Source: Fusibacter sp. A1 (lineage in GTDB: Bacteria > Bacillota > Clostridia > Peptostreptococcales > Acidaminobacteraceae). Taken from it: 64,000 nucleotides of DNA. A program made the translations under genes and the position numbers. The stretch covers positions 124,001 through 188,000 of the forward strand of contig NZ_QQWI01000001.1 in the NCBI RefSeq assembly GCF_004125825.1, in the 5' to 3' direction. Shown piece after piece: positions 17,889 through 27,078 of this stretch (positions within the stretch are counted from its first letter, which is position 1; each line of letters opens with the position of its first letter). The notes under the pieces were generated by a model that was not told where the DNA came from, made no database searches, and was given only the letters and a program-made list of their open reading frames with translations.

Positions 17889-19208
17889 TCAATTCTCTCC
17901 TTCAAAGTAATCTTTAGTCTCGTTCTTGACGACTTTCATTAAAGCAAACAGACCAATCATATTTGGAATAATCATCACTGCCGTTGTCGTATCGGATAAA
18001 TCCCAAATGATGCTCATATCCCAAAAGCTGCTTGTAAGGACCATCACAACAAAAGCCAACCTAAAAATCCTTACCGCCTTTTCTCCTTTTAAGTATCTTG
18101 CACATTCAGATCCAAAATAGCTCCATGTGACAATTGTGGTAAATGCGAAAAATATCAAGCCAAGAGTAACAATGGTCTTTCCAATGCCAAACTTGTCTAA
18201 ATAGGCCGATTCGATCAGACTGATGCTTTCTCCAGCTATCTTGTAAACGCCTGTAATGATAAATGTCAGCCCTGTCAACGTATTGATTACAAATGTATCA
18301 ATCAACACTTCGAGTATGTGGACATATCCTTGTTCGACTGACTTGACTTCTATTGCCTGGCTCGATGCGAACGTCGCGCCACCAAGTCCCGATTCACTAG
18401 AAAAGATTCCTCTCTTAACTCCATTTTCTACTGCATACTTTAGCGCATAGCCTGCACTCGCACCAGCAACCACCTTCATCCCAAAGGCACTTCTTACAAT
18501 CAGAACAAATGCTTGAGGAATTTGATTCGCATGGAGCAGCAAGATATAGAGGTTACCGGTCACAAATAGGATCAGCATGGCAGGCATGATGATTATCGCC
18601 ATATGCTTCACATTCTTTAAACCGCCAAACGCCAGATAAGTCACTACTCCCGTTAATACGAAAGCTGTAATCACAAGTGGTGTCTCAAAAGTGGTAGTGA
18701 AAATATCCAGCACCATATGCGCCTGTGGAATAACACCGACGCCCAACATGATCGATATCAACATGGAAACTGCGTAAACTCTAGGTAAAGTCTTGTTCTT
18801 AAACACATGCTGCAGGTACATCATCGGGCCACCCAAATACCTGTTTTCGTGAATCTCACGGTATTTATGCCCTAACATGGTTTCTGCATATTTGATGGAA
18901 ATACTTAAGACCCCAAGTACCCACATCCAAAAAAGTGCGCCTGGCCCGCCTAATTGAATGGCTAGGAAAACGCCTGCGATATTACCTATTCCAACAGTGG
19001 ATGACAAGGCCACCATTAGTGCTGTAAGTGGTGAGATACCCATTCTTGTTTCTTTAAATGAATACTTCTTGAGTACTTTAACTCCATAAAACAGTTTAGA
19101 AATCAGTTTACCTTTAGTGATGATATGAAGTCGTAATCCAAGTATTATCAGTAAGATCGGGAATACGTAAGACCAAAGCAACGAGGTCACCTTAAAAATC
19201 ATATTCAT
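17889..19208 (-). CDS. Sodium:alanine symporter family (AGCS) transporter
   Basis: 439 residues with about ten membrane segments. The signature ALSSTVGIGNIAGVFLAIQLGGPGALFWMW (here quoted only in part: STVGIGNIAGV and GGPGALFWMW) is typical of AGCS/AlsT carriers, which import alanine or glycine with sodium. GGPMMYL and the SGLGGATFASSQA region also fit. It overlaps the upstream histidine kinase by four bases (ATGA), which is unusual for this transporter family and suggests co-regulation or sensing of the transported solute. Substrate is inferred from the family. Confidence 0.92.
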   Translation of the reverse strand: MNMIFKVTSLLWSYVFPILLIILGLRLHIITKGKLISKLFYGVKVLKKYSFKETRMGISPLTALMVALSSTVGIGNIAGVFLAIQLGGPGALFWMWVLGVLSISIKYAETMLGHKYREIHENRYLGGPMMYLQHVFKNKTLPRVYAVSMLISIMLGVGVIPQAHMVLDIFTTTFETPLVITAFVLTGVVTYLAFGGLKNVKHMAIIIMPAMLILFVTGNLYILLLHANQIPQAFVLIVRSAFGMKVVAGASAGYALKYAVENGVKRGIFSSESGLGGATFASSQAIEVKSVEQGYVHILEVLIDTFVINTLTGLTFIITGVYKIAGESISLIESAYLDKFGIGKTIVTLGLIFFAFTTIVTWSYFGSECARYLKGEKAVRIFRLAFVVMVLTSSFWDMSIIWDLSDTTTAVMIIPNMIGLFALMKVVKNETKDYFEGEN

Positions 19209-20770
19209 ACTCGATCCTCCTCATTGTAAGGCAAAGCAATTGTAAAACAAGTGCCAAGTTCACCGCTCTCATGGTATAGGTTACCGCCAAGTGCGATGGT
19301 TTGACTTCTTGCGATATGAAGCCCAAGACCGGTATGCTGCAAGGATCTTTCGGTGGTGAAAAATGGATCGAATATGGTATCGATAATAGAACCGTCAACT
19401 CTTTTGCCATTATTCATGATTTTTATATAGATCATATCCGTATCAAGTTCAACCACAAGCTTAATGATCGCATTTTCCAAATCATCAAACCCATGTATCT
19501 TTGCATTTTCTATAATCGAAGTGATGATTTGAAGTAGAATCACCGGCTTGCTCCTCAACTTAACCTCGCTGAGACATTCAAGTTCAAAAGTCAACCTTTT
19601 GTTCTCAGGTGAGATGGATAAGAAATCAATCAGATCTCTTGTAAACTCACAAAGATCGATTAGCGAATCCTTTTCAACATGCTCATAGATGGATACGTTT
19701 TTCAACCTATCCACGATATTGATGGCCCTATCCATATTTCTGCCAATGGTATCGACGGTTGCGAGTATGTTTGCTTTTTCCATGCACTCACTTTTTTCAA
19801 TTAAGGAAAGCAGATAGCTCATGCTGACTTTTACGTTTCCTAGCGGTGTGTTCAAGTGATGGGCCATACCCCTTACAAGATCTGAAATCGCGACTTGTTT
19901 TTGTGTGTTAACCAGCATTTCCTGTGTGCTTCTAAGGTTTTCTATCGATATTTCAAGTTCTGTATTGGTATCAAGCAGCTCTCTTGTCCGTTCGTCAATC
20001 TTTTGCTCCAATGACTCGTTCAACTGATTGATTTCATCAAAGGACTGGTTGGTTCTTTCCCTAAGTCTTTCAAAGGCCCTGGCCAAAACGCCAAGCTCGT
20101 TGCTACCACTTGTGAGCTGGGCATCCAGTCCCTTTTCTAAGCTGCCGTAGGCCATATCATTGATTTGATCGGTCATGTCCTTTAGTGGATTTACAATTCT
20201 TTCACTCGTGCGCTGGGCGATAAATATGCTTGAAAACAAGGTAATAAACAATAGGATCAGTATATTTTGGTTAAGCCTATTTTGAACATTGCCAAATCTG
20301 CTGAGTATCGCCTCAACCACGATGATTTCAGTAGGTCTCTCCAGCACCAAGCGATAGGTTGGGAACTTGCTTTTTTCTGCCGTCTCCACCTTTGAAAACA
20401 GATAGGAATCTGCTGATTTATTTAGTTCTTCGAGTTCAGTTTCGCTTAATTCGTCAAAGGGATAATTCAACTTCAAATATTCAGTTTGCTTAACTTTTCC
20501 TGTTTTAGTATAGGTCGCAACAACGTAAAAGACATTTACATAGTCATATTGCTCTGACTGATACTTGACCCTGTCAAATATTCCCTCTGACGTGAAGAGC
20601 TGACTCAATCTTTTGCTTTCTGTTATGTATTCGTTGACCATGGACTGTCTGACTTGGTTGACTCCTTGGTTGGCGATAATCGCTACTGCCATGATCACAA
20701 GTAGGATCGAACTAAGGGAAAGTGCGATGATTACTTGAGTAAACAGCGAAAAACGTTTAAAATTGAACAT
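19205..20770 (-). CDS. Membrane sensor histidine kinase (HAMP, coiled coil, HATPase)
   Basis: 521 residues: membrane segment at about 13-33, an extracytoplasmic sensor of ~140 residues, a second membrane segment near 170-190, a HAMP linker, a coiled coil (INQLNESLEQKIDERTRELL), an H-box GMAHHLNTPLGN, an N-box ENAKIHG and a G-box GLGLHIARSQ. The GMAHxxNTPL form of the H-box is typical of the NtrB/HPK4-like group. RBS AAAGGGGGAG. No response regulator adjoins it. It sits 30 bp after an unknown gene and overlaps the AGCS transporter gene, so it may sense an amino acid or the transporter's activity. Confidence 0.9.
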   Translation of the reverse strand: MFNFKRFSLFTQVIIALSLSSILLVIMAVAIIANQGVNQVRQSMVNEYITESKRLSQLFTSEGIFDRVKYQSEQYDYVNVFYVVATYTKTGKVKQTEYLKLNYPFDELSETELEELNKSADSYLFSKVETAEKSKFPTYRLVLERPTEIIVVEAILSRFGNVQNRLNQNILILLFITLFSSIFIAQRTSERIVNPLKDMTDQINDMAYGSLEKGLDAQLTSGSNELGVLARAFERLRERTNQSFDEINQLNESLEQKIDERTRELLDTNTELEISIENLRSTQEMLVNTQKQVAISDLVRGMAHHLNTPLGNVKVSMSYLLSLIEKSECMEKANILATVDTIGRNMDRAINIVDRLKNVSIYEHVEKDSLIDLCEFTRDLIDFLSISPENKRLTFELECLSEVKLRSKPVILLQIITSIIENAKIHGFDDLENAIIKLVVELDTDMIYIKIMNNGKRVDGSIIDTIFDPFFTTERSLQHTGLGLHIARSQTIALGGNLYHESGELGTCFTIALPYNEEDRV

Positions 20771-20800
20771 TTACACTCCCCCTTTCCACGGTAAAGTAAC

Positions 20801-21712
20801 TTATTTCAGCTTAGGGCATTTTAGATAGGCGGAAATTCTCGCCAGTAGTTCTGAACTTGTCAGAGTATTCATTTCAATACCCTCATCTGTAGCATTAAAT
20901 GCGACAATATCCTTTAGACCCGCCTGTAAGATCACATTGCTTGCTGCCACAACCGGACCCTCGTGGCTTCCGTCGAGCGTTTCCAGTATGATTTGGGTAT
21001 CAGGAAGTAAGAAGTTCATTGCAAAATTCGAAAACTCCTTGCTAAATGAGATGGCGTCGCCCTCAATGCCTATCAGTTTTTTTTCTACCAGTACATTTAG
21101 GGCTTTCAGCTTTTGTTCATGGTCAGGCATTTTTATTTCGTATAACCCGGCTAATAGTCCTGCAATGCTGTTTTTCATAGGAATTAGCAGGTACCTTTCA
21201 AACAACTCGACAGTCAATGCCGGCATCTCAATTACCTCAATGTAATTCAGCAGTGTTTGCTTTCTCAACCAGTCGGCCAGACTTAGCGCGACAAGTAATT
21301 CATCTGTTTCCAATATCGTATCCAGCGCGCTGTTTTTTTGTACTGACATTCCTATGTGGTCTGCTATTTCCTGTTGTACCGATTTTGCTTCATCATCATA
21401 GAAGCTAATGACGATTTCGCCTTGCATGTTCTCCACCAGGATTCGTTTGTCATTGAAACTATAAACCCCTTTTTCCATGACGTTATTCTGATATTTAAGC
21501 ACGAATCTCGCGGATTGGTTCGCATGTGCCAGAACATCGAAAACGGTGTTCATCGGTTCTGTCAGCTGACCGTTACTAAAGACACCCTTTTCCTCAAGTG
21601 ACTTTTCTTCTGTTCCTGTGAGTCCCTTTTTAACAAATGTAAAAAAGCTAAGGTCTGATACTGTAGGATATTTTGTTCCTATAAAAGTGAGTTCGCTTAA
21701 AGTAAATTGCAT
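20801..21712 (-). CDS. Protein of unknown function, first gene of the kinase/symporter operon
   Basis: 303 residues, no signal peptide or membrane segment, mixed alpha/beta, acidic. No motif is recognised. Ribosome binding site AAAGGAG precedes the ATG. The 30-bp gap to the kinase gene suggests co-transcription. It could be a cytosolic regulatory partner of the kinase, but nothing in the sequence shows that. Confidence 0.7.
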   Translation of the reverse strand: MQFTLSELTFIGTKYPTVSDLSFFTFVKKGLTGTEEKSLEEKGVFSNGQLTEPMNTVFDVLAHANQSARFVLKYQNNVMEKGVYSFNDKRILVENMQGEIVISFYDDEAKSVQQEIADHIGMSVQKNSALDTILETDELLVALSLADWLRKQTLLNYIEVIEMPALTVELFERYLLIPMKNSIAGLLAGLYEIKMPDHEQKLKALNVLVEKKLIGIEGDAISFSKEFSNFAMNFLLPDTQIILETLDGSHEGPVVAASNVILQAGLKDIVAFNATDEGIEMNTLTSSELLARISAYLKCPKLK

Positions 21713-21956
21713 AATAAGCTCCTTTCGATAAGTTGTTTAATTGATGGATCTCTTTCTTTTATTTTACTAGACTTCCCAGACAGTCGCTAGTAGTATCTGT
21801 TTTAAAGGCATATTCTTTGTGGACTTTGTTGTCATCGGTTGATGCAATTGAATCACCAGCGGATTCTTTGGTACCGTATATCTACTGTATTCACTCAGTA
21901 CACTATATATATACCAAATTCTAGGCACTGAAAACGGTTTTTTATTTACCCCTGGC
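21713..21956. other. Intergenic region between divergent transcription units
   Basis: AT-rich with a TATATATATA stretch at 21905-21914. It presumably holds the promoter of the minus-strand kinase/symporter operon. No open frame is supported. Confidence 0.4.
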
Positions 21957-21985
21957 TTGTATTTGAAGCAATTACCTGTTATAAT
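21957..21985 (+). promoter_or_regulatory. Promoter of the small Cys-rich gene
   Basis: -35 TTGTAT (21957-21962), 17-bp spacer, perfect -10 TATAAT (21980-21985), 36 bp before the start codon. Confidence 0.65.
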
Positions 21986-22021
21986 TTTAACAAGTTGCGG
22001 AACTAATAAGGGGGTCTAACT

Positions 22022-22162
22022 ATGAGCACTAAAGATTGTCAACTAGAAGCTGCGGCATGTCCTTTATGTGGCGCTGATCTAAACTTTAAAAAAAGCGGTA
22101 AAAATTTTTGCAATTGTAAAAAATGCGACTGGGATTGTTCGGGAAACTGTGAACATCAGTAG
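22022..22162 (+). CDS. 46-residue Cys-rich zinc-ribbon-like protein
   Basis: A short gene with its own promoter, a good ribosome binding site (AAGGGGG) and a strong terminator, so it is very probably expressed. The product has eight cysteines: C6, C13 and C16 (CPLC), C30, C32, C35 (CNCKKC), C39 and C43. CPLC-G followed by C-x-C-x-x-C suggests a treble-clef or zinc-ribbon fold or a metallothionein-like metal binder. No family is recognised. It has no signal peptide. Confidence 0.75.
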   Translation: MSTKDCQLEAAACPLCGADLNFKKSGKNFCNCKKCDWDCSGNCEHQ

Positions 22163-22185
22163 CACTGATTGATTTGACATATTTG

Positions 22186-22220
22186 AAAAGGGATAATTCA
22201 TTCATTGAATTATCCCTTTT
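22186..22220. terminator. Bidirectional terminator
   Basis: AAAAGGGATAATTCA pairs perfectly with its complement around TTCA, with T runs on both strands. It serves the Cys-rich gene and the convergent chemosensory operon. Confidence 0.9.
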
Positions 22221-22224
22221 AGCT

Positions 22225-22632
22225 TTAAATGATGCTGTTCTTTATTAAATTGAGATTATACATGACTTCAAGCAGTTTTTGAGTGTCTATCGGCTTTGAA
22301 GCATATGCGTCGCAGCCATATTCAAAAGCTTGTTTTACGATATCCGTTTCTCCAAGCGCTGTCGTCATGACAATTTTCGCCTTGTGTTCCGATTTCACAT
22401 TCAGTTTTTCTTCAAGGTCTCTCATCGTCTTTAGCACTTTTATACCGTCTACTCTGGGCATCATGATATCAAGACAGATCAGGTCGTAGTATTCTTCAAG
22501 CCTTAGGCTCATCATAAAAGCATCAATCGCTTCGATTCCATCGATGACAAGATCACAATCGCCATATTCGTTGAGCAGCTTCTGTAAAAACCTTCTGCTC
22601 ACAAGGTCGTCCTCAGCAATTAGTATTCTCAT
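22225..22632 (-). CDS. CheY-like response regulator
   Basis: 135-residue stand-alone receiver domain: acidic pair EDD near the N terminus, phospho-acceptor Asp in CLDIMMPRVDG, the TTA switch Thr region, and the Lys in ASKPID. It is the last gene of the che operon, 15 bp after cheB, so it is the probable output regulator for the CheA in this cluster. No flagellar genes are in the window, so the output may be a motor elsewhere or another target. The MMPRVDG loop and extended alpha-2 region differ from classical CheY, so a non-motility role is possible. Confidence 0.9.
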   Translation of the reverse strand: MRILIAEDDLVSRRFLQKLLNEYGDCDLVIDGIEAIDAFMMSLRLEEYYDLICLDIMMPRVDGIKVLKTMRDLEEKLNVKSEHKAKIVMTTALGETDIVKQAFEYGCDAYASKPIDTQKLLEVMYNLNLIKNSII

Positions 22633-22647
22633 TACACTCTCCTATCA

Positions 22648-23658
22648 TCATTTTAAATATTTTATGATCGTATGTGCAATCAGTTCAAGCGATGCTTGCT
22701 TTGTTACTGCACCAACTTCAAAAGCCGCTTTCGGCATGCCGTATACGACTGAACTTTCACTATTTTGACCTATGGTAACCGCTCCGTACCGCTTCATCCT
22801 AAGTAGGCCTTTTGCCCCGTCATATCCCATGCCTGTAAGTATCACACCTATGGCCTTTTTTTTGCACACTTTCGCTACCGAATCAAAAAGTACATCGACA
22901 GACGGACAGTGACCACTTACTTTAGGACCCTTTTTCAACTTCACCCGAAGCGACCCCGATATGTCGGTCAGTTCGAGATGTTGATCTCCGGGAGCAACAA
23001 GCACCATTCCAGGTAAAACCAGGTCGCCTGTTTTCGCTTCTTTTACGTTAAAATGCGTATTCTTGTCAAGCCTAAGGGCGAACATTGTAGAAAATGCAGG
23101 TGGTATATGCTGTACAACCACTATGCCAGGCGAGTTTTTCGGTAGTCCTTTAAGTATATGATAGATGGCTTCTGTACCACCAGTGGATGCGCCGATCGCT
23201 ATGACGTTGATATCCTTTGAGACCACGTGATCCACAGCATTTGGAGAAGGATCTTTATAGGTATGCACACTTGCTTGTGACGCTTCCTTGACTTTCTTGA
23301 TGACTTCATCAATGAATTGCCTATGGCTTATTCCCGCATTCGTATCGGGTTTGGTCACAAAATCAACTGCACCCACACGCATGGCGTCAAAAACCGCATA
23401 ATCGATTGCACTTACAACAATAACCGGTACCTTGTGCTGGGGAAGCAGCTGTCTTATAAATTCAATACCATCCATTTTAGGCATTTGGACATCACAAGTA
23501 ATCACATCTGGATCAAACAATTCAATTTTACCGATCGCATCATATGGATCATTCGCTTTAGCTACGACCTTAATAGCTGCATCGGATTCAAGTCCACGCG
23601 TCAGCGCTTCTCTGAACAACATGCTATCGTCGATTACCAATACTTTTATCTTTTGCAA
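22648..23658 (-). CDS. cheB: Chemotaxis protein-glutamate methylesterase CheB
   Basis: 336 residues: N-terminal receiver domain (VLVIDDSMLFREAL, phospho-Asp in TCDVQMPKMDG), then the methylesterase domain with catalytic Ser in GASTGG, His in VVQHIPP and Asp in GMGYDGAKGL. It removes methyl groups from (and deamidates) the chemoreceptor when phosphorylated by CheA. TTG start at 23658 with AAGGGGG upstream. It sits between cheR and the CheY-like gene. Confidence 0.96.
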   Translation of the reverse strand: MQKIKVLVIDDSMLFREALTRGLESDAAIKVVAKANDPYDAIGKIELFDPDVITCDVQMPKMDGIEFIRQLLPQHKVPVIVVSAIDYAVFDAMRVGAVDFVTKPDTNAGISHRQFIDEVIKKVKEASQASVHTYKDPSPNAVDHVVSKDINVIAIGASTGGTEAIYHILKGLPKNSPGIVVVQHIPPAFSTMFALRLDKNTHFNVKEAKTGDLVLPGMVLVAPGDQHLELTDISGSLRVKLKKGPKVSGHCPSVDVLFDSVAKVCKKKAIGVILTGMGYDGAKGLLRMKRYGAVTIGQNSESSVVYGMPKAAFEVGAVTKQASLELIAHTIIKYLK

Positions 23659-23683
23659 AGTATCCCCCTTGTGTGGATTGGAT

Positions 23684-24502
23684 TTATTCTAACTTGCGGT
23701 ATACTGCCGGACGTATGTACTTAAACCTATTTGGATGCCTGGGGATCGATTCCGAATGGCCGATAAAGAGATAACCGCCATTCTCCATCGAGTGATAGAG
23801 CTTTTCAATTAACCTGGTTTTTGTATCATTGTCAAAGTAGATCATCACATTTCTGATAAAAATCACATGAAATTTCTTTTTAAAGGGAAACTTGGCATCC
23901 ATCAGATTGAATCGTCGATAGATGACTTCGTTCCTGATTTCCGGTTTAAAGACTAAACTGTTTTTATCGTAGTCGTCAAAATAGCTGTGCAACCAATATT
24001 TAGGAAGCGGTTCCACTCTTTCTTTTGAATAGATACCCAGTTTTGCAGTTTGTAGAGCCTCTTCCGATATATCGGTCGCAAGTATCTTCGTGTCCCAGTA
24101 TTTACCCTCCTGTGCGAAGAATTCCTTAAGCAGTACCGCAAGGGTATACGCTTCTTCTCCTGTGGAACTAGCCGCACACCAAATCCTCAAGTCCCTGTCC
24201 CTTACCTTGCCGACTACATAAGGAAGAACGACTTTTGAAAAATAATCAAAGTGATCTTTCTCCCTCATAAAATAAGTATGGTTGGTGGATATCTTATCCA
24301 CAAGTGTTCCGAGGGCTTTTCCTGTGATATCGCTGGTAACATAAGAGTAGTAGTCGCTAAAATTGTCGATTCCAAGCTGAGCCAAAACCTTCTGCAATCG
24401 CCCGAGTACAAGCGCTCGCTTTTCAGATTTCAAATTGATTCCGTATTCCCTTTTTATAAGAGCTGTTATTTTGTTGAACTCTTCGTCTGTAATTGTTAAC
24501 AT
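23684..24502 (-). CDS. cheR: Chemotaxis protein methyltransferase CheR
   Basis: 272 residues. The N-terminal helical domain is followed by the SAM-binding domain with LRIWCAASSTGEEAYTLA (quoted in part: WCAASSTGEEAYT) and the RNVMIYFDN motif, both diagnostic for CheR. It methylates glutamates on the neighbouring chemoreceptor. ATG start with GGAGAGAG upstream, 14 bp after the receptor gene. Confidence 0.96.
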   Translation of the reverse strand: MLTITDEEFNKITALIKREYGINLKSEKRALVLGRLQKVLAQLGIDNFSDYYSYVTSDITGKALGTLVDKISTNHTYFMREKDHFDYFSKVVLPYVVGKVRDRDLRIWCAASSTGEEAYTLAVLLKEFFAQEGKYWDTKILATDISEEALQTAKLGIYSKERVEPLPKYWLHSYFDDYDKNSLVFKPEIRNEVIYRRFNLMDAKFPFKKKFHVIFIRNVMIYFDNDTKTRLIEKLYHSMENGGYLFIGHSESIPRHPNRFKYIRPAVYRKLE

Positions 24503-24516
24503 ACTCTCTCCATCAA

Positions 24517-26553
24517 CTAGTATTTTCCGAACTCTTGATCACTTAATACTATTTTGACCGATTCCCTGATTGGGTGTTCGTTTTCATCCGTCGAGCCATC
24601 CATTCGGTTATAGTCGTCGTATTGATCGTGTCTTGATAATCCACCTTGTGACCGTCTTAGCTTAAATCTGGCCACCTGTTGTTTTAACAGATCCGCCTGA
24701 GAGGATAGCTCTTCGCTTGCAGCGGCAGTTTCTTCAGAAGTTGCCGAAGTGGTTTGCACCACATCCGCAATTTGTGATATGCCTACATTGATCTGGTCGA
24801 CACTGATTGCCTGATCATTCGATGCGGCGGCGATATCCCCTACAAGATGTGAGACTTTTTCAACGCCTTCAACGATCTGCACTAGTGCAACAGCGGTTTC
24901 ATTGGCGATTTTGGTACCACCTTCGACTTTTCGGATGGATCCTTCAATCATAGCGGTTGTCTCTTTTGCAGCATTAGCAGACCTTGCTGCAAGGTTTCTT
25001 ACCTCTTCTGCCACTACGGCAAACCCTTTACCATGCTGTCCGGCCCTAGCGGCTTCGACTGCGGCGTTAAGAGCCAAGATATTGGTTTGGAAGGCGATCT
25101 CGTCGATGACCTTGATGATTTTTGAGATATTATTGGACGATTCGTTGATTTCATCCATCGAGCTCAGCATGTCCTTCATCTGCGAATTTCCTTGATTGGC
25201 GTTTAGCATCGCGCTTGCAGCCAGATTGTTGGCTTCATTTGCATTATCCGCATTCAGTTTTGTTTGAGAAGCGATCTCCTGGATTGAAGCGGTCAGCTGT
25301 TCGATTGAACTCGCTTGCTCAGTGGCACCCTGAGATAGGGACATGCTCGAATCAGAAACTTGCACAGAGCCAGATGCCACCTGCTCTGAAGCCGCGCTTA
25401 TGTTCGACATGACTTCATTGAAGTTGAGCGTCATCTTCTTGAATGCTTTCGCAAGTGTTCCGATTTCGTCCTTGGATGTCACATTGATCGCCACATCCAG
25501 ATTGCCCTGTGCCAGCTGCTCGGATGCGATAACCATTTCATTGATCGGTTTTTTAATAAGGTTGGAGATAAAAACACCTAAAATGACCGATATGGTGATG
25601 CCCCCTACGATGAAGCCTGTAATCATGATCACGGCTTTAGAGACTTCTTTGTTCGCATAGTCGATATTCAGGTCTGCTAGGTTCTCAATATTAGTTGCTG
25701 TCTCTACAAAGGCAGGATCCAAGTCTTCTGACATTTCTATTGTCAGTTCTGTATAGATTTCGTCAGCCGATCTGGCTATCGCTTCCATTTGATCAAGGAT
25801 TGCAAGCACCTCAACCATATATTCTGAGGATTCGTTGTCATAAATGGCCTGTGCTTCATCTAAACTCACCTGATCGCCTTTTTTGATCAGTTCATTGATT
25901 CGTTTGCCAGTATCGTGGACAGCATCATGAGGTGTTCTTATCTCTTGCATTAGCGCTGTGAACGACTCACTGTTTGTTTCATAACTTCCTAACCACACAC
26001 CGAACGCGCACAGATTTGAATCAAGTCCTCCTGTAAACTCCTTTTCGCTTTCAATGGTCTTTTCAAGTCCCCAGATCCAATTGATGTGATCTTGTTTTCT
26101 CATTGATATTTCAAGCCTTAAGGATGCTGGAACATCGATGCCTATGCTGTCCAGCTTGTTGAGTTCCTCTTTAAAGTCTTTGTAGTGTCCTTCCCATACT
26201 TCATAGTTGCTGCTAATCTGGTCCCAGTGCTCCTGTTCCTGATCTGTCAGTTTACCGCTTAAGAATTCACTGATAAACTCATTGTAAAGCGTCGTGTTCT
26301 CCTCGATATCCTTATAGAACACCAACCTGTCCTCATAGATGGACAGGGGATTGATCAGTTCTTCCTGCAAGACACCGATATTCGTGTAGTGCATGAGCGC
26401 CTGCTGTAAATTCACCACGTTCGGCAGGTTTTCTTTTCCTATCTTATTGATGGAGCTAAGACCCACATAGCCGATGATTCCGGCAATGACGGCGACCACT
26501 AAAAAACCGATGATCAATTTCTTACCAATATTCATATTCCGATACCAATTCAT
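24517..26553 (-). CDS. Methyl-accepting chemotaxis protein with CZB-like extracytoplasmic region
   Basis: 678 residues: membrane segment at about 9-28, extracytoplasmic region to ~305, second membrane segment ~310-333, HAMP, then the signalling hairpin with the conserved tip [21 protein letters not shown] (seen as [20 protein letters not shown]). The outer region contains [18 protein letters not shown] and PHDAVH, matching the zinc-binding His/Cys pattern of CZB domains (H-x-x-W, C-x-F-G-x-W-L, H...H). This suggests zinc, redox or chlorine-stress sensing. ATG 26553 has AAGGAGG upstream. No C-terminal NWETF tether is present. It is the only receptor in the operon. Confidence 0.93.
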   Translation of the reverse strand: MNWYRNMNIGKKLIIGFLVVAVIAGIIGYVGLSSINKIGKENLPNVVNLQQALMHYTNIGVLQEELINPLSIYEDRLVFYKDIEENTTLYNEFISEFLSGKLTDQEQEHWDQISSNYEVWEGHYKDFKEELNKLDSIGIDVPASLRLEISMRKQDHINWIWGLEKTIESEKEFTGGLDSNLCAFGVWLGSYETNSESFTALMQEIRTPHDAVHDTGKRINELIKKGDQVSLDEAQAIYDNESSEYMVEVLAILDQMEAIARSADEIYTELTIEMSEDLDPAFVETATNIENLADLNIDYANKEVSKAVIMITGFIVGGITISVILGVFISNLIKKPINEMVIASEQLAQGNLDVAINVTSKDEIGTLAKAFKKMTLNFNEVMSNISAASEQVASGSVQVSDSSMSLSQGATEQASSIEQLTASIQEIASQTKLNADNANEANNLAASAMLNANQGNSQMKDMLSSMDEINESSNNISKIIKVIDEIAFQTNILALNAAVEAARAGQHGKGFAVVAEEVRNLAARSANAAKETTAMIEGSIRKVEGGTKIANETAVALVQIVEGVEKVSHLVGDIAAASNDQAISVDQINVGISQIADVVQTTSATSEETAAASEELSSQADLLKQQVARFKLRRSQGGLSRHDQYDDYNRMDGSTDENEHPIRESVKIVLSDQEFGKY

Positions 26554-26575
26554 GTTATCCTCCTTGTCCAAATCA

Positions 26576-27064
26576 TCAACTAGTCAACTGGCTGAAGTTT
26601 TCCTCATTCAACAGTCTTTCACAGTCAAGCAGCAATTTCACATGATCCTCGACTTTCCCCAAACTTTTAATATACCGGTTGTTGGTACCCGTGCTTAACA
26701 TCGGCTGTTCTACGATGTCTTCCTCAAGTATTGTTGTAACCTCTGAGACGCTGTCGACAATCAGCCCTACAGCGTAATCCTTCATGTCTATCACAACGAT
26801 GCAAGTGCGCTCATTATACTGCACAAACTCCTTGTTGAATCTCAGCCTCATATCCATCACAGGAATGATTCTGCCTCTGAGATTGATGATTCCTCTGATA
26901 TACTCGGGTAAATCTGGAACAATCGTGATAGGAAGTATTCCAATGATCTCTGTCACGTATTCGATTTCCAGGCCATATACTTCTTCTTCAAGGTCGAAGG
27001 TCAGGTACTTCCCCTTAATCGTATCTTCCTCCTCCAATAGGAGCATGTTATTTTCCTGTGTCAT
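26576..27064 (-). CDS. cheW: Chemotaxis coupling protein CheW
   Basis: 162 residues of a single CheW SH3-like domain: [15 protein letters not shown] start, [18 protein letters not shown] core, and [10 protein letters not shown]. It couples the receptor to CheA. RBS AAAGGAG. It lies 14 bp after cheA and 22 bp before the receptor gene. Confidence 0.96.
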   Translation of the reverse strand: MTQENNMLLLEEEDTIKGKYLTFDLEEEVYGLEIEYVTEIIGILPITIVPDLPEYIRGIINLRGRIIPVMDMRLRFNKEFVQYNERTCIVVIDMKDYAVGLIVDSVSEVTTILEEDIVEQPMLSTGTNNRYIKSLGKVEDHVKLLLDCERLLNEENFSQLTS

Positions 27065-27078
27065 AGAAACTCCTTTCC

